Below, piece by piece: positions 24,181 through 34,716 of a DNA stretch of 64,000 bases. The DNA comes from Sclerotinia nivalis. Its lineage: Eukaryota; Ascomycota; Leotiomycetes; Helotiales; Sclerotiniaceae. Position numbers and translations under genes: made by a program. A model generated the notes under the pieces. The model was not told the DNA's origin, ran no database searches, and saw nothing but the letters and a program-made list of their open reading frames with translations. The stretch's first letter is position 1. Each line of letters begins with the position of its first letter. The stretch is from the NCBI GenBank assembly GCA_029531795.1, contig JAPEIS010000017.1:124001-188000 (forward strand), read 5' to 3'.

Positions 24181-25035
24181 CTACACGAAAGTAGCGAATA
24201 CATCGGTACTATCCGTAGAAAGCTCAGCGGTAACAATTTGGTTTTTCAGTTCACTCGACAGGGTTTGTTCTAATAGGATAACCAGGGTACTATTGTCGTC
24301 GGCCATCCCGGCTTCCAATGCTAGTCTTTGGAACTCAGTATAGAAGACATAAAACGATTGGTTCCTCTGTTTTAGATTGATCAAAAGTTTCCAGACTTCG
24401 GCTCGTTTGTTCTGGTTTCCATAAACTCTTTCCAATATTTGCAATAGATCCTCATAATCGACAAATTTAACAAATTGTCCTTTGATATTATACGGTCGAA
24501 TTTGCGTAGCAGCGGGTCCAGTTAATCTTCCAGTTATGTAAGTCAGACGGGAATGCGGGGAAGTGAAGCGGTCGGAATTGGCATACATTTTATTCTGTAT
24601 TTGATCGACAAATCGATCAAGATCGATTTTCGTTCCATCAAACAATGCAGGATCAGATACCTTCTCACTCAATTGAGGTTTCGACAGAACAGGAACGATA
24701 GTTGGGGTTGTAACAGAAATCAAAAGCGAGGGATCGGTCAGATCGGTAGGGGTTGAAACAAGCAGAGCAACAGGGACAGGATAGAGTTGAATCAGATGGG
24801 TAATCAATCTATCGTTCTCCTCTTTCCATCGTATAAATACAGTTTTCTCGACTTGCAGATCGAGAATAAGCTTTTGAATTGTGGATTGCAGATCGATCAC
24901 TTCTGTTTCCATTCTTATACTGAATTCGTAAAAGGAGGTGAGGTAACAATACCAAATCGCAATATCACTAGCTACAGCGGTAGCGAATTCTTCGGAGAAG
25001 CCGGGCTGGTTAGGCGGGTACGGACAGGATGACAT
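24181..25035 (-). pseudogene. E2 gag, intact 284-codon frame
   Basis: The frame starts at an ATG (25035), 38 bp inside the 5' LTR. The capsid-type region (about residues 130-260) has the gypsy gag pattern: LFDGTKIDLDRFVDQIQNKM, LTYITGRLTGPAATQIRPY, a run reading FVDYEDLLQILERVYGN, and NQSFYVFYTEFQRLALEAGM. A coiled-coil-like segment lies at about 45-75. This is the structural particle protein. It is the only long E frame free of stops. It ends at a TAG, after which the same frame continues into the zinc knuckle. Confidence 0.85.
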
Positions 25036-25073
25036 CGTAGAAGTGTCGGCACAGATAGGAGGGAGCTACATAG

Positions 25074-25286
25074 TATTACAGAGGCAGCAGACAGGATAAC
25101 AGAAATCACTTTTGTTGATAAGACGTAGCTCGAAGAGCTACGTTTCTATAGAAAGAACGGTTTCTTAAATATATTTATATGTAGCGCTAGCCCCGACCGG
25201 GGCTAGCCTACACTTATCCGAGGTCCGACTCCTATGGGTCGGAACCCGAGCGGTCTCCGTATACCATATACGGGGACCCCGTGACA
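25074..25286 (-). repeat. 5' LTR of E2 with four hairpins
   Basis: 213 bp. It contains four closely spaced palindromes: ACGTAGCTC-GAA-GAGCTACGT (25123-25143), GCTAGCCCCG-AC-CGGGGCTAGC (25186-25207), TCCGAC..GTCGGA (about 25225-25244) and CCGTATA-CCA-TATACGG (about 25258-25274). Ends CCCCGTGACA. Confidence 0.92.
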
Positions 25287-25291
25287 AATTT

Positions 25292-26940
25292 AATGATATA
25301 GATTTTCGATCTTTTCTTATAGTGATTATTGATTTACAGATCAATTAGGATATAACAATCCATTCGGTTTTCAGATAGTATTTTTCTATCGAATTTAATG
25401 ATTTCGAATGAAATAGGTAATTTGTATGTTGGAAGTTTGATAGTTTTAATTCAATTTCGATCTGCGAAAGTATATCTTTTGTATTCGCTATTCAGTATAG
25501 TATAAATGGAATAGAATCGATTAAATATCGATAAAACAGTAATAGATAATATCATTAAGTTTATTCGATTGTTTGTTTCTTCAACGAAAGATAAGCTTCG
25601 AATTGTAACAACAGATAGATATAATATATATAATGTTTTCGTTTGATAACGATTTATATCAGACAGGCTTTATTTCCCAAATTTGGGGAGTTGGAAGGGA
25701 ACAGATTGTATAATGATATAGTATATAATTGAATCTAGGCAGAGAACGAAATAGAGGATGATGAGGCAAAATTGATAAGGTTAGTTTTAATTTATATAGA
25801 ACGATTATCTGAGAACAAATAGTTCTTTATATAATGATCAATAGATCTACAATAGAAGTATTCTTTTCGTTTGTGTTTATTAATACATCTTTGGGAATTG
25901 AGATCTATTGAATCTTCAGTAGATATAATCGTAGCAGAAGTAGCAGATCGGATAGTAGTATTCGAAGATGGAATAGGGGTACGATTAATAGGATTCAGAT
26001 TTTGAGTTGTAGTATAGGGCGGTAGGACGATTGGATTGTGATCGAAACTGGTTAGTTCTATTAAATACAGATAACGATTTTTCAATGTCTATATAAAAGC
26101 AATGAATGTATTAATGCTATTTGTAAATAGTTCAGTAATAACAATTTGATTCTTTAATTCATTCAATAAAGTTTATTTTAATAGAATAATTAGGGTACTA
26201 TTATTATTAGCCATTCCGGTTTTCAACATTAATCTTTGGAATTCAGTATAGAAGATATAAAACGATTGGTTTTTTTGTTTTAGATTAATTAGGAGTTTTC
26301 GGATTTTGGTTTGTTTGTTTTGGTTTTTATAAATTCTTTTTAGTATTTGTAATAAATCTTTATAATCAATAAGTTTAACAAATTGCTTTTTGATATTATA
26401 TAATTGAATTTGTGTGATAGCGAATCCAGTTAATCTTTTAGTTATATAAATCAAATAGGAATATAAGGAAGTAAAACAATTGGAATTAGTGTACATTTTA
26501 TTTTGTATTTGATTAACAAATCGATCAAGATCGATTTTCGTTTTATCAAATAATGTAAGATCAGATATTTTCTTATTCAATTGAGGTTTCGATAGAATAG
26601 AAACGATAGTTGGGATCGTAATGGGTATTAGGGGTAAAGGATCGATTAGATCGATAGGGATTGAAACAGATAGAGCGATGGGGATAGGATAAAATTGAAT
26701 TAGATAGATAATTAATCTATTGTTCTTTTTCTTTTATTATATAAATACAGTTTTCTCGATTTGCAAATCGAGAGTAAGTTTTTGAATTATAGATTGTAGA
26801 TTAGTTATTTTTGTTTTTACTTTTATATTATAATCATAAAAGAAAATGAGATAATGATACTAGATTATAATATCACTAATTACAATAATAGTGAATTCTT
26901 CGGGGGAGCTGAATTAGTTAAACAAATGCAAATAGGATGA
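25292..26940 (-). pseudogene. E1 gag, zinc knuckle and protease region, degraded
   Basis: The minus-strand piece 26173-26580 (135 codons) matches E2 gag (SDLTLFDKTKIDLDRFVNQI). 25792-26085 matches the E2 zinc-knuckle segment (CINKHKRKEYFYCRSIDHYIKNY), whose ligands are largely lost. An in-frame TAG at 26089-26091 lies between the two at the same place as in E2. Protease sequence follows down to the E2 insertion point at 25291. Confidence 0.8.
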
Positions 26941-26981
26941 TATTGTAGAAATGTTAGTATAGGTAGGTAAAAGTTATATAA

Positions 26982-27194
26982 TATTATAGAGGTAATAAAT
27001 AAAATAACAAGAGTTACTTTTATTAATAAAACGTAATTCGAAAAGCTACATTTCTACAAAAGAAACGATTACTTAAATATATTTATGTATAATGTTAGCC
27101 TCGACCGGGGCTAGTCTATACTTATCCGAAGTCCGACTCCTATGGGTCGGAACCCGAGCGGTCTCCGTATACCATATACGGGGACCCCGTGACA
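26982..27194 (-). repeat. 5' LTR of E1 (213 bp), mutated in one half only
   Basis: 26982 to about 27095 is strongly RIP-mutated. From about 27100 to 27194 it is almost identical to the E2 LTR (three transitions, then about 70 identical bases). It ends CCCCGTGACA and is followed by the GAAAT target copy and normal-composition DNA. Confidence 0.92.
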
Positions 27195-27428
27195 GAAATG
27201 ATTGGAAAGGTTGGAGGGGGGTAGAGTTAGCAAGGATAGCATCTGGGTAGTTCGAGTTGGGGTTGAAGGGGTAATGAGTTTTTCTATTAGAGAATTAGCT
27301 TTTGAAGCTTTAGAGTACTTTGCATTGATATAAGCTCTGATTCTAGCTGTCTTTGATATTTTCTGAATAGCTTGCTTTTCTGTTTTGGATTTGGGGCCTT
27401 TGATGGTAAGACGAAGGGGGCACCCAGA
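27195..27428 (-). pseudogene. Truncated open frame at the E1 border
   Basis: A minus-strand frame of about 78 codons, stop-free from a TAG at 27429-27431 down to the E1 target site. It is Lys/Ser/Ala-rich (GPKSKTEKQAIQKISK, TARIRAYINAKYSKASKANS) with ordinary codon usage and no RIP. On the far side of E1 the frame soon stops in AT-rich DNA, so E1 may have cut a coding sequence. No family recognised. Confidence 0.3.
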
Positions 27429-29394
27429 CTAGAAGATATAGAGGACTAGTACAGAAGCCTAGTACTAATGTATATCACGTATTCTAACAAATGTAATGTG
27501 ATATACTATATATGATGCGATTACAACTTTAGTTTCACATCATATAATGTTGAGGATTTGTATCTTTTTTAGAGAGTCTTTTCTATCTTTTTTGTCCTCT
27601 TGAAGTTTCCGCAGTTGGCGATGGTGATGGTGATCGTGCACGAAATATTCTTTTACGCATCTATCTTTATTGTGTATAAAAAACTGAAAGGAGATACTAT
27701 ACTTAGACTGGATAGAAGGTTAATGTTGTACTAGGTGAGGGTGGATAGATGGATGCATGGATGCATGAATGGATTCAATAGCACGAGCGTGCGACGTGAA
27801 ATGCCTTACTTTATAAGAAAGAGATAAGATGCAATAGAGTCTGCTTTAGGAATTGGGAGAAGTGGTAGGAGAAGTGATGGTTTGTGGGGGAGTTTTCTGG
27901 TTTGGGTAAGGGATGGTATGGGATGGTATGATTTGATATGATGTGATATATTTGTTGACTGGAATGCCGGTTTGTCTATATTCATCTAGTTGTGCTTCTA
28001 TTTGGGGTACTTGCCGATTGGTGATCCGAGTGGAATGTAGCTTGCCGTGTAGTTCCATTCCACGGCGGGAGGGAAGGGGTTTTGGGAGGGGCTGTGTGTT
28101 GAGTAAGATGGTGGGGGTAGGTGTAGTGGTGATGTGGATAAGAGGTGAGGGAGAGATGAGGGACTGAAGAGAGGATATAAACGGAATGGGATTCGAGGAC
28201 CTTTTGGCCGGTAAATGTGCACCGGGGGACTATGCAGAGGCGTTTAGTAATGGTCTTCTTTGAGACAGAGTTGCTTCATGAAGATCTTTAGTCATTGTAG
28301 AAGTCTACGGTATTGGTATGTGGCGAGAGTAGAGTTGTGCTCTTGAAAATTTGCAGGGTCTTAATACCCGGTTCGACTGTGAATATTGACTGTATTTTTC
28401 TTATTGCGTAATAGATCGTACATTATCTTTATTTACTTTTTGCCATCACTTTATCTTATTGTACTCCCCTATTCTCAGTGCCACAAATTGAAGTTTTATT
28501 TACTATACCTCTTATTATCCATTATAGCAATCCATTTTTAAACTAGATTGTTATAATAAACTTGAAGATTACTTGCTTTACCTATCTTCCATTCACAGCT
28601 TGTTAAATCAAATAGCTCAGTAAGTCTTACATTCCAGGATTCGGCCGTGCAACTATGATTCACATGCACACGTGTAGAATGCATTTCCTCATTGACTTCA
28701 GGTTGATATAGCTGGTAAAAGCTAGCTTATATAGTAGGAATGAAAGTTTAGTCTCGGGTATACTTTTATAATTCTTCCAATCTTCCAGTTATCCAAAATT
28801 CGAGTATTTGAATATACACTTTCAATCTCCTATATCCGTCATATCTGTAAGTCAACTCGATTATCTCTACTCTGGATCCTTACTCCTTGTGCTCAGTTTT
28901 CAATAAAATTCAGTACATTTAACAGCAGGCTCATTCGATTTATAAACTCAATTGAAAATTGAACTATAAAAGCATTATTGTAGTGTGATAGAAAGCCAAC
29001 ACCTGCCACGAAATTTTCCAGGTTAACTGAGCTACTCATGCTGTAGAGCTTTCCAATTCGCTCGACTCCAGTACTTTAAATGATTTGATGTATTTTATAT
29101 TGTTGGCCATAGAGCTGAGGCAGATAAAAATTGATGCTCTCTATGACATCATCACTAGACTCTATAAGGGGAGTTGCAAATTGCCATTGTAGAGTCGAGT
29201 TTTATTTCGGCCCCATTACCTCAGCCTACTAAGTCATATTCTATTGCCCACCTACAATCAGACATTGACTATACCGATATGAGTTGAAAAGTCGAGAAAG
29301 AATTTTGAACGCTAGAGCCTCGGCGACGAAGCTAAAGTCACCCACCGGAAGCACTAACACATCCCGCTCCACTGATGCTATCCCATTGAATCAA
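27429..29394. other. Intergenic, no gene recognised
   Basis: Normal base composition returns here. Short ATGGATGC-type repeats lie at 27,740-27,775. Open frames at 27,846-28,222 overlap on both strands and are proline/serine low-complexity. Nothing with a recognisable domain or gene structure. Confidence 0.5.
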
Positions 29395-30080
29395 GGCTAC
29401 CTGTTGCACATCTCTAGTATGCGACAGTGAGTGCCGAGACTAGCAATATCTGCAATACCGAAGCTAGATGTGCAACATTACGACACGCAGAAGCCAAGAC
29501 CAAGTGACGAAATCCTTAGATATGCAATCAAAATGACAAATGGAACCTAGCTAGAAGCACCGAAACTATCAGATGTGCAACATGATTACTATCTGCCAAA
29601 TTAAAACTGCCAGAAGTCTTAGATATGCAACAAATAACAAAGTGAAGCTGGTAATGTGTACGCTAAAAGGAGTATTAAGATGTATAGATATGCAATAGTA
29701 TAAAAGGGGATGGGCTAGTAATAGCGGAGCTCGAAGGAATACCGAAATCCTTAGATATGCAATAAGTAATATGGTGAAGCTGGTAATATTTGTATCAAAG
29801 GATTATCAAGATATATAGATATACAACAGTATGAAAAGTGATAAGCTAGTGATAGTGAAGTTACAAGAAATACCGAAATTCTTAAAAATACAACATATTA
29901 ACCATCTGAAACCAGCAATACCGAAGCTACGAGGAGACATACAGATACGCAAAAGATTAGTGATCTGAAGCCAACAGTACTGAGCTATCAGTGCCGAAAC
30001 ACTTAGATATAAAACAGTATAACGAATCGAGGCTAGCAATACTGAGGTAAGAGTGCCTAGAGCATCCAGATATGCAAGAG
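29395..30080. repeat. Degenerate tandem repeat, about 12 units of about 60 bp
   Basis: The phrase CTTAGATATGCAACA, or a variant such as AGATGTGCAACA or TAGATATACAACA, recurs about every 50-70 bp (for example near 29,466; 29,517; 29,572; 29,620; 29,690; 29,751; 29,817; 29,883; 29,940; 30,003; 30,068). It is linked by variable segments resembling GAAGCCAGCAATACCGAAGCTA. Units are diverged and differ in length. No frame runs through the array. Confidence 0.65.
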
Positions 30081-32433
30081 GTGCACAAGATTTCAATTGT
30101 TGAACATCCCAAATTTGCAACCCACAATTGGGTATATTGGATCGAATCCCGAGTACACCATTCCAGCTCTCATACATCTCCGTGGTGTGAAGATGAATTT
30201 ATCACAAGTTAGAATGAAGAGATTCCAATCCACATTCTCGTGCCCTGCATGTATCAAGCCTCGATGTTTGGTTTGTTTTATCTTTGGCTCCGTAGGCTGA
30301 ACTGGATACCATACTAGACATCAACAGAGATCCAATTCGTTTTCATAGTCAAAAATACTCCCAAGGTTCTAGGTTGACAAGTGAAATAATCATCATACTA
30401 AGTCAAGGCTCCAATAATCAACAAAACTTATTCAGAGTGCCTGTGATCATGACGAATACCCGATCTTAAGTGATTGGCGACTAAGTTCCCTTGCTTCCCT
30501 CTAGCATAACAAATCCTAAACTGTAAGCAAATCACTTAATTTCCTGTCTACATGTAAACCAGTCTCTGTAGCGAACTATACTCGTCCTCTTGTCAAGATA
30601 AATCTTATAGTAAAAGAATGTAAATAGACAATATGACTTTTCCTTTTGGAAGGATTCTATAGCCCGTTCCAACAACTTAGTTATCGCCATAGGATTGAAA
30701 AGGATGGACGATTTTAGTTCTGGTAGGATTCATTAAGCTCCTTCTGAAAACTTGTCATGACGAGAGCTGTAAGTCTGAAAATGTAAATATACAATATAAA
30801 TCTTATGTGGACTACAGATCCTGAGCAGAGAATTTCTAGAGACGGACTGAAACTAAAATGCTAATTGAGCTGTCGAACCGAATTAGAGGAATTCCTAGTC
30901 TCAATTATGATTATTCTTAAATATTATTGGTTTTTGAATCCCTCACTTACTTATTAAGCTAAACAGACTTGAAGAGAATGAAATTTGTGCCATCCATAAA
31001 CAAGTATGGGAAATTCTGCGTGGAGCCCAGCTGCCTGTTCCACAGGAAACTCTACTCTGCGAACGGTTGTGTGGAAATCTTTGGGAAAGCTAAACTCCTC
31101 AACTCCTATGATGGAGCTGATCCCTAAGATCAATAACTGGGGGGCATTTCTATTTATCCAGAATATCTCAAGTACAGATCAATATAAAAATACGCTGCGA
31201 AGAATTACATCAACACAACCACCTCCTAGTATTCCCTGGTAGCTCGACAGAGTAACAGAGTCTGAGAACTGTCCAGACGAAAAATGAATAGATCGTATTG
31301 AGGATGATTTCCACTAGCAGTACGCTAGCTTTAACACTAAACCAAATCTACACAAGCAAGATAACAAATACAGAAATTCCTTTGTTACATATCTCAATTC
31401 CCAATACCTGCTCAATATATAACCGAAGGCCGAAAGAGTCAGCCACGTCATCTCGAGCTTTAGTTCCCACTAATAGGAGGCTGGACACTAGACCAGAAGT
31501 AACCTTACATTGACTAGCTAGCAATATAGAGCTTTGTTGCATGTCTGAAATGTCATACTCGGCCATTTAATAGAGGTGAGTTAACTGAGTTCAAAAGTTG
31601 GAGGAATCTTCGCATTGAATTTCATGAAGCTTCCATGAGCTCATATAAATGACAGTACGGGTGAATTTTTTTGCATATCCGAGGTGAAGAGACAGGGGGA
31701 TTGACTGGTCATTGAAATCTCATGAGATAGAAATGGAATGTTGGTAAGGTAACCCCATCTAGTTCTCATTCTTAAATTCTTGGACAGTAAGATCTCTCTT
31801 TCACGACCCGCATGCTTTACTTTGATATTTCTTTGAAGGAAATTGGCTACTGTGGCATAGTATACGTGCCTGAGACATAACCTCGCAACTCTGGAGTCCA
31901 TGAAAGCGACAAACTGGCGGTGGTGAAATAAAAGCTTAATTTAGTATATGCATTTCGTAGATGGTATGGTTCATATGCATATAGAAATATCACTTGTCAC
32001 TGGAGGAACTGCATTATCGGGCTTCAGCTTATCGAATTGGTGCATAAATTACGCTCTTGAAGCACTAAATTTTTCAACTTGAATTTTTGAGATACGATAT
32101 TTGGGGTGATATGTTGATAATATTTGGAAGAAAGGTAGTTGGCTAGCTACAGATGAGCTGCTGAGAGGTCGTAAGTTTGCGCGGGATTCGAGTGCGAAAG
32201 AAAATCAACCTCAACCAAGTGGTACTCCCAGCAACATCACTACCACTTTAAATACCTCGGACCATGCACCCGCAATCCCTAGAATGATGTTATCCAATAT
32301 TAGACCGAAAATCTCAAAAACAAACGGAAGGCGACATTAATGTCACTTTCCCTCCATACACAGCCCGAACCATCATGAAAACAGCTCAAGATAATAGAAT
32401 AGGGCAAATTTAATAACGTTCAGTCATTCATCC
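30081..32433. other. Intergenic, no supported gene
   Basis: Several frames of 60-86 codons on both strands (31006-31242, 31298-31566, 31641-31901) overlap each other and show no domain. The minus-strand frame ending at 31348 has a hydrophobic tail (GISVFVILLV), but I could not build an exon structure around it. Confidence 0.45.
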
Positions 32434-32772
32434 CTATGCATCCAAATTCTCGAGCGTTCCAGGATTATGCGCAACCTTATGACCATGTTGATCGGTGAAA
32501 ACGACTAATATCGTTAAGTTTTTATAGAGCTATAAACAATAGGAATTTCACCAAACCTTTTGGAGGGTTTTTGACATTCTCCTTCGAAGATACTCTGGCC
32601 TCTTCCTGCGTCATGATTATTTCTTCGACCTGAAAACATTAGAATGAGTTTTTAAATGGTATTCAAGATAAGAATTTACCTCTCCCTCCCTTTTTCCACC
32701 TCGGGCTTTGGTGTAGACTGTATCGCCTTCATTGATGGGGTTTCCTTTCTTATCTTGGACTTGATTTGGCAT
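32434..32772 (-). CDS. Small Hva1/TUDOR-domain protein (3 exons, 78 aa)
   Basis: Exons on the minus strand are 32680-32772, 32557-32629 and 32434-32504. They join in frame to 78 residues and a TAG. Intron 1 is GTAAAT..CAG with CTAATG near its end. Intron 2 is GTTTGG..TAG with a CTTAAC branch site. The product has the compact fold signature of the hypervirulence-associated TUDOR family (Pfam Hva1_TUDOR): a GDTVYTKARGGKREGEVEEI core and a VVFTDQHGHKVAHNP motif near the end. The molecular role of the family is not settled. No signal peptide. It is divergent from the GFA gene, with 342 bp between the start codons. The non-consensus GTTTGG donor is the weakest part of the model, but the alternative donor shifts the conserved C-terminus out of frame. 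Confidence 0.8.
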
Positions 32773-33114
32773 GATTGTGATTTTTGATATTGATTATTTT
32801 TTGGTTGTGCTGATTCTCAGGGATGAATTATGGATGTTTAATCCTGTAGTTGTTTTGTGGTTGATGTCATTGATTACGAAGCGAACCCCTCTCTCGGCAA
32901 AGTTCATGACCTCACCCCTTTTGAGAATATTCTTCCAATCATTGAAGCAACAAATTAACTTGGAAATTGATTGACACCATCCAAAGAATTATCATGGAAT
33001 CTATCCATAGCCTCATAACTCAATTTATATTACAGTAATGCGACACCAAACTTTTTTTCCATAACAAATATCATCTACCGCACCTTGTTAGTTCCTTTTC
33101 ATTCCAAACGAAAT
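32773..33114. promoter_or_regulatory. Shared upstream region of the TUDOR and GFA genes
   Basis: 342 bp between two divergent start codons. I see no unambiguous TATA box or known binding site. A bidirectional promoter is inferred from layout alone. Confidence 0.4.
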
Positions 33115-33734
33115 ATGTGTTACACAGGATCCTGCTACTGCCGCGCCATCAAATATACTTTTAACATCGAATCATCCGAAGCCAGAACATCTCTATGTCA
33201 TTGTCACAATTGCAAGGTACTTTCCCTATAATCCTTCTAAGGTTCCCTGCCGTAGCCTTACTCCCCTCCCTTGCTCATTTTGAAAAATCACTAGAAATTC
33301 TTTGGCACAAACTACGGCCTGACAACTAAAATCCCCGCCTTATCGTTCAAAATTATAGAGGGCGAGCCCAAGGTCCACGAAGCGGATAATGGCTCTGGGA
33401 GTTTATTGCATAGAGAATTTTGTGGTGTGTGTGGAGGGGGAATTTTGGAGTATGGGGTAAGCTCAAGATATATAGATATAGGAATGATTGAAATGAGGAC
33501 TGACAATGAGATGATGCATAGGAACAAGCTAAGGAGCATTTCAGATATGTAATGTATGGAACTATTGATAAGCCGGAGGGTTTGGATCCAAAAGGAGAAT
33601 TCTTTTGCAAGTATAGAGAAAAGTGGATGCCGGAGATTGAGGGTAAGATATCAAGTTTTCGACTATACAAATGTGAGGTTAATGTTAATGTGTGACGAAT
33701 AGGAATATTTCATAAGCAGGAACTTAAGGAGTGA
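33115..33734 (+). CDS. GFA/CENP-V-type zinc-binding protein (4 exons, 138 aa)
   Basis: Exons 33115-33216, 33295-33456, 33522-33642 and 33703-33734 give 138 residues, the usual size for the glutathione-dependent formaldehyde-activating (GFA) family. Zinc ligands follow the family pattern: CYC at residues 7-9, CHCHNC at 28-33, and C-x2-C at 77-80 in FCGVCGGG. Other family hallmarks are ADNGSG at 64-69, RYVMYGTID in exon 3 and the short FHKQELKE end in exon 4. Introns are GT..AG; intron 2 has an ACTGAC branch site. Known members capture glutathione-bound aldehydes or are uncharacterised, so the actual substrate is unknown. Cytosolic, no signal peptide. Confidence 0.88.
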
Positions 33735-34534
33735 TCGGGTGGATGCTAGAAATAAATAAATAAATGCAATTGTTTGGGTGTAGAAGTATATTCGGAATCA
33801 TGCTTGCTTCCTGTTGTGTCCTTGACCCCAAGCCTGTTTGGAGTCCGCAGTTGCGGGCTATGGGTTCATGCTTCTGAAATAATAGCTCTTTGTGTACTTC
33901 GATTCGGTGATGACTTTATTACTGGTCTTCTTTATGGTGGGGTTTGGAGAACATTCTTGAGCTGAGAAACTGTATCGTGAATTGGAGAAGTACACTATAT
34001 ATTCTCACTATAATCTCGTGGATGAAGTCATCCATTATCAAATTTCCTACCTAGTGTTATTATCATGATATTAGTACGTAGCGAAGCAATTTTCCGCACT
34101 CTAAAATAGACTCGAATAATGTTACAATCATACAATCATACGTAACATTTCCATCTTTTCCCTTATCTAATTTCCTACTATAAGCCTCATCGATATCCAG
34201 GAGATTCTCATCCAATGATCCAAGCTTCTAACCCATAAGCGAATCTTCACTACACCGTATACAAATTTACACTCACCAGAACCTTGAGTACTCCAAACAA
34301 CAGTGCAAGACAAATGAAGAGTGCAGATCAGCTCGTGTGCTTTGCGCTTGTGTTATTTTCGTGAATTTCATGAATTAAAATCAGTGGACTGCGAATACTT
34401 ATTCCTCGCAATGGTTATGAATACTTCGGTTAATATTTTAGCTTTAATAGTGGCAGTGATAGAATGAGACGACAATACTCTCTAATATATACTATCATTC
34501 TATGGATCTGTGTGTTTCCTCAAGATATACCATG
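33735..34534. other. Intergenic
   Basis: No gene recognised. A 63-codon frame (33774-33965) just after the GFA stop has no domain and is probably 3' flank. Confidence 0.5.
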
Positions 34535-34539
34535 GCCAT

Positions 34540-34711
34540 TGTCACGGTTCAAAGATTATGTAAGCCGATCGACTAGCGCTCGGAGGTCGATCACGTGTCT
34601 GTAACTAATATATATAACCCCTTCGGGGTTATTGACCTTTCACTCTCTAGTTATAGATTCTAAGGATAATTGAACCCTGATTTCCCAGCTATTTACGGCG
34701 ATTGTGTCACA
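34540..34711. mobile_element. Solo LTR F (172 bp, TSD GCCAT)
   Basis: Begins TGTCACGGTTC and ends GATTGTGTCACA. Flanks 34535-34539 and 34712-34716 both read GCCAT. It holds a TATATATAA box-like run at about 34,607-34,616 next to a CCCCTTCGGGG palindrome, as expected for an LTR promoter. Apart from the TGTCACGG start it does not resemble the E LTR. It shows little sign of RIP. Confidence 0.88.
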
Positions 34712-34716
34712 GCCAT

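Larger units (their letters stand above)
19649..25286 (-). mobile_element. Element E2: complete Ty3/gypsy element nested in E1 (TSD AATTT)
   Basis: Two 213-bp LTRs (19649-19861 and 25074-25286) enclose gag, zinc knuckle, protease, RT, RNase H and integrase on the minus strand. Flanks 19644-19648 and 25287-25291 both read AATTT. The E1 sequence continues across the insertion: E1 just left of 19648 and just right of 25287 matches the uninterrupted E2 sequence around 23,350-23,400. It is less mutated than E1, but pol is broken by stops. Confidence 0.96.
15914..27194 (-). mobile_element. Element E1: complete Ty3/gypsy element interrupted by E2 (TSD GAAAT)
   Basis: Two 213-bp LTRs (15914-16126 and 26982-27194) face the same way. 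Flanks 15909-15913 and 27195-27199 both read GAAAT. Subtracting the nested E2 (5638 bp) and its 5-bp target duplication leaves 5638 bp, identical in length to E2, so E1 carries no net indel relative to E2. Minus-strand order is gag, zinc knuckle, protease, (E2), RT, RNase H, integrase. It is far more RIP-mutated than E2, hence older. Confidence 0.95.

Noticed and set aside
28355..28385. GGTTCGACTGTG resembling a tRNA T-loop
   Set aside because: No acceptor stem, D-arm or anticodon arm could be paired around it.
29395..30080. Possible CRISPR-like array
   Set aside because: Repeats are diverged, spacing is irregular and the host is a eukaryote.
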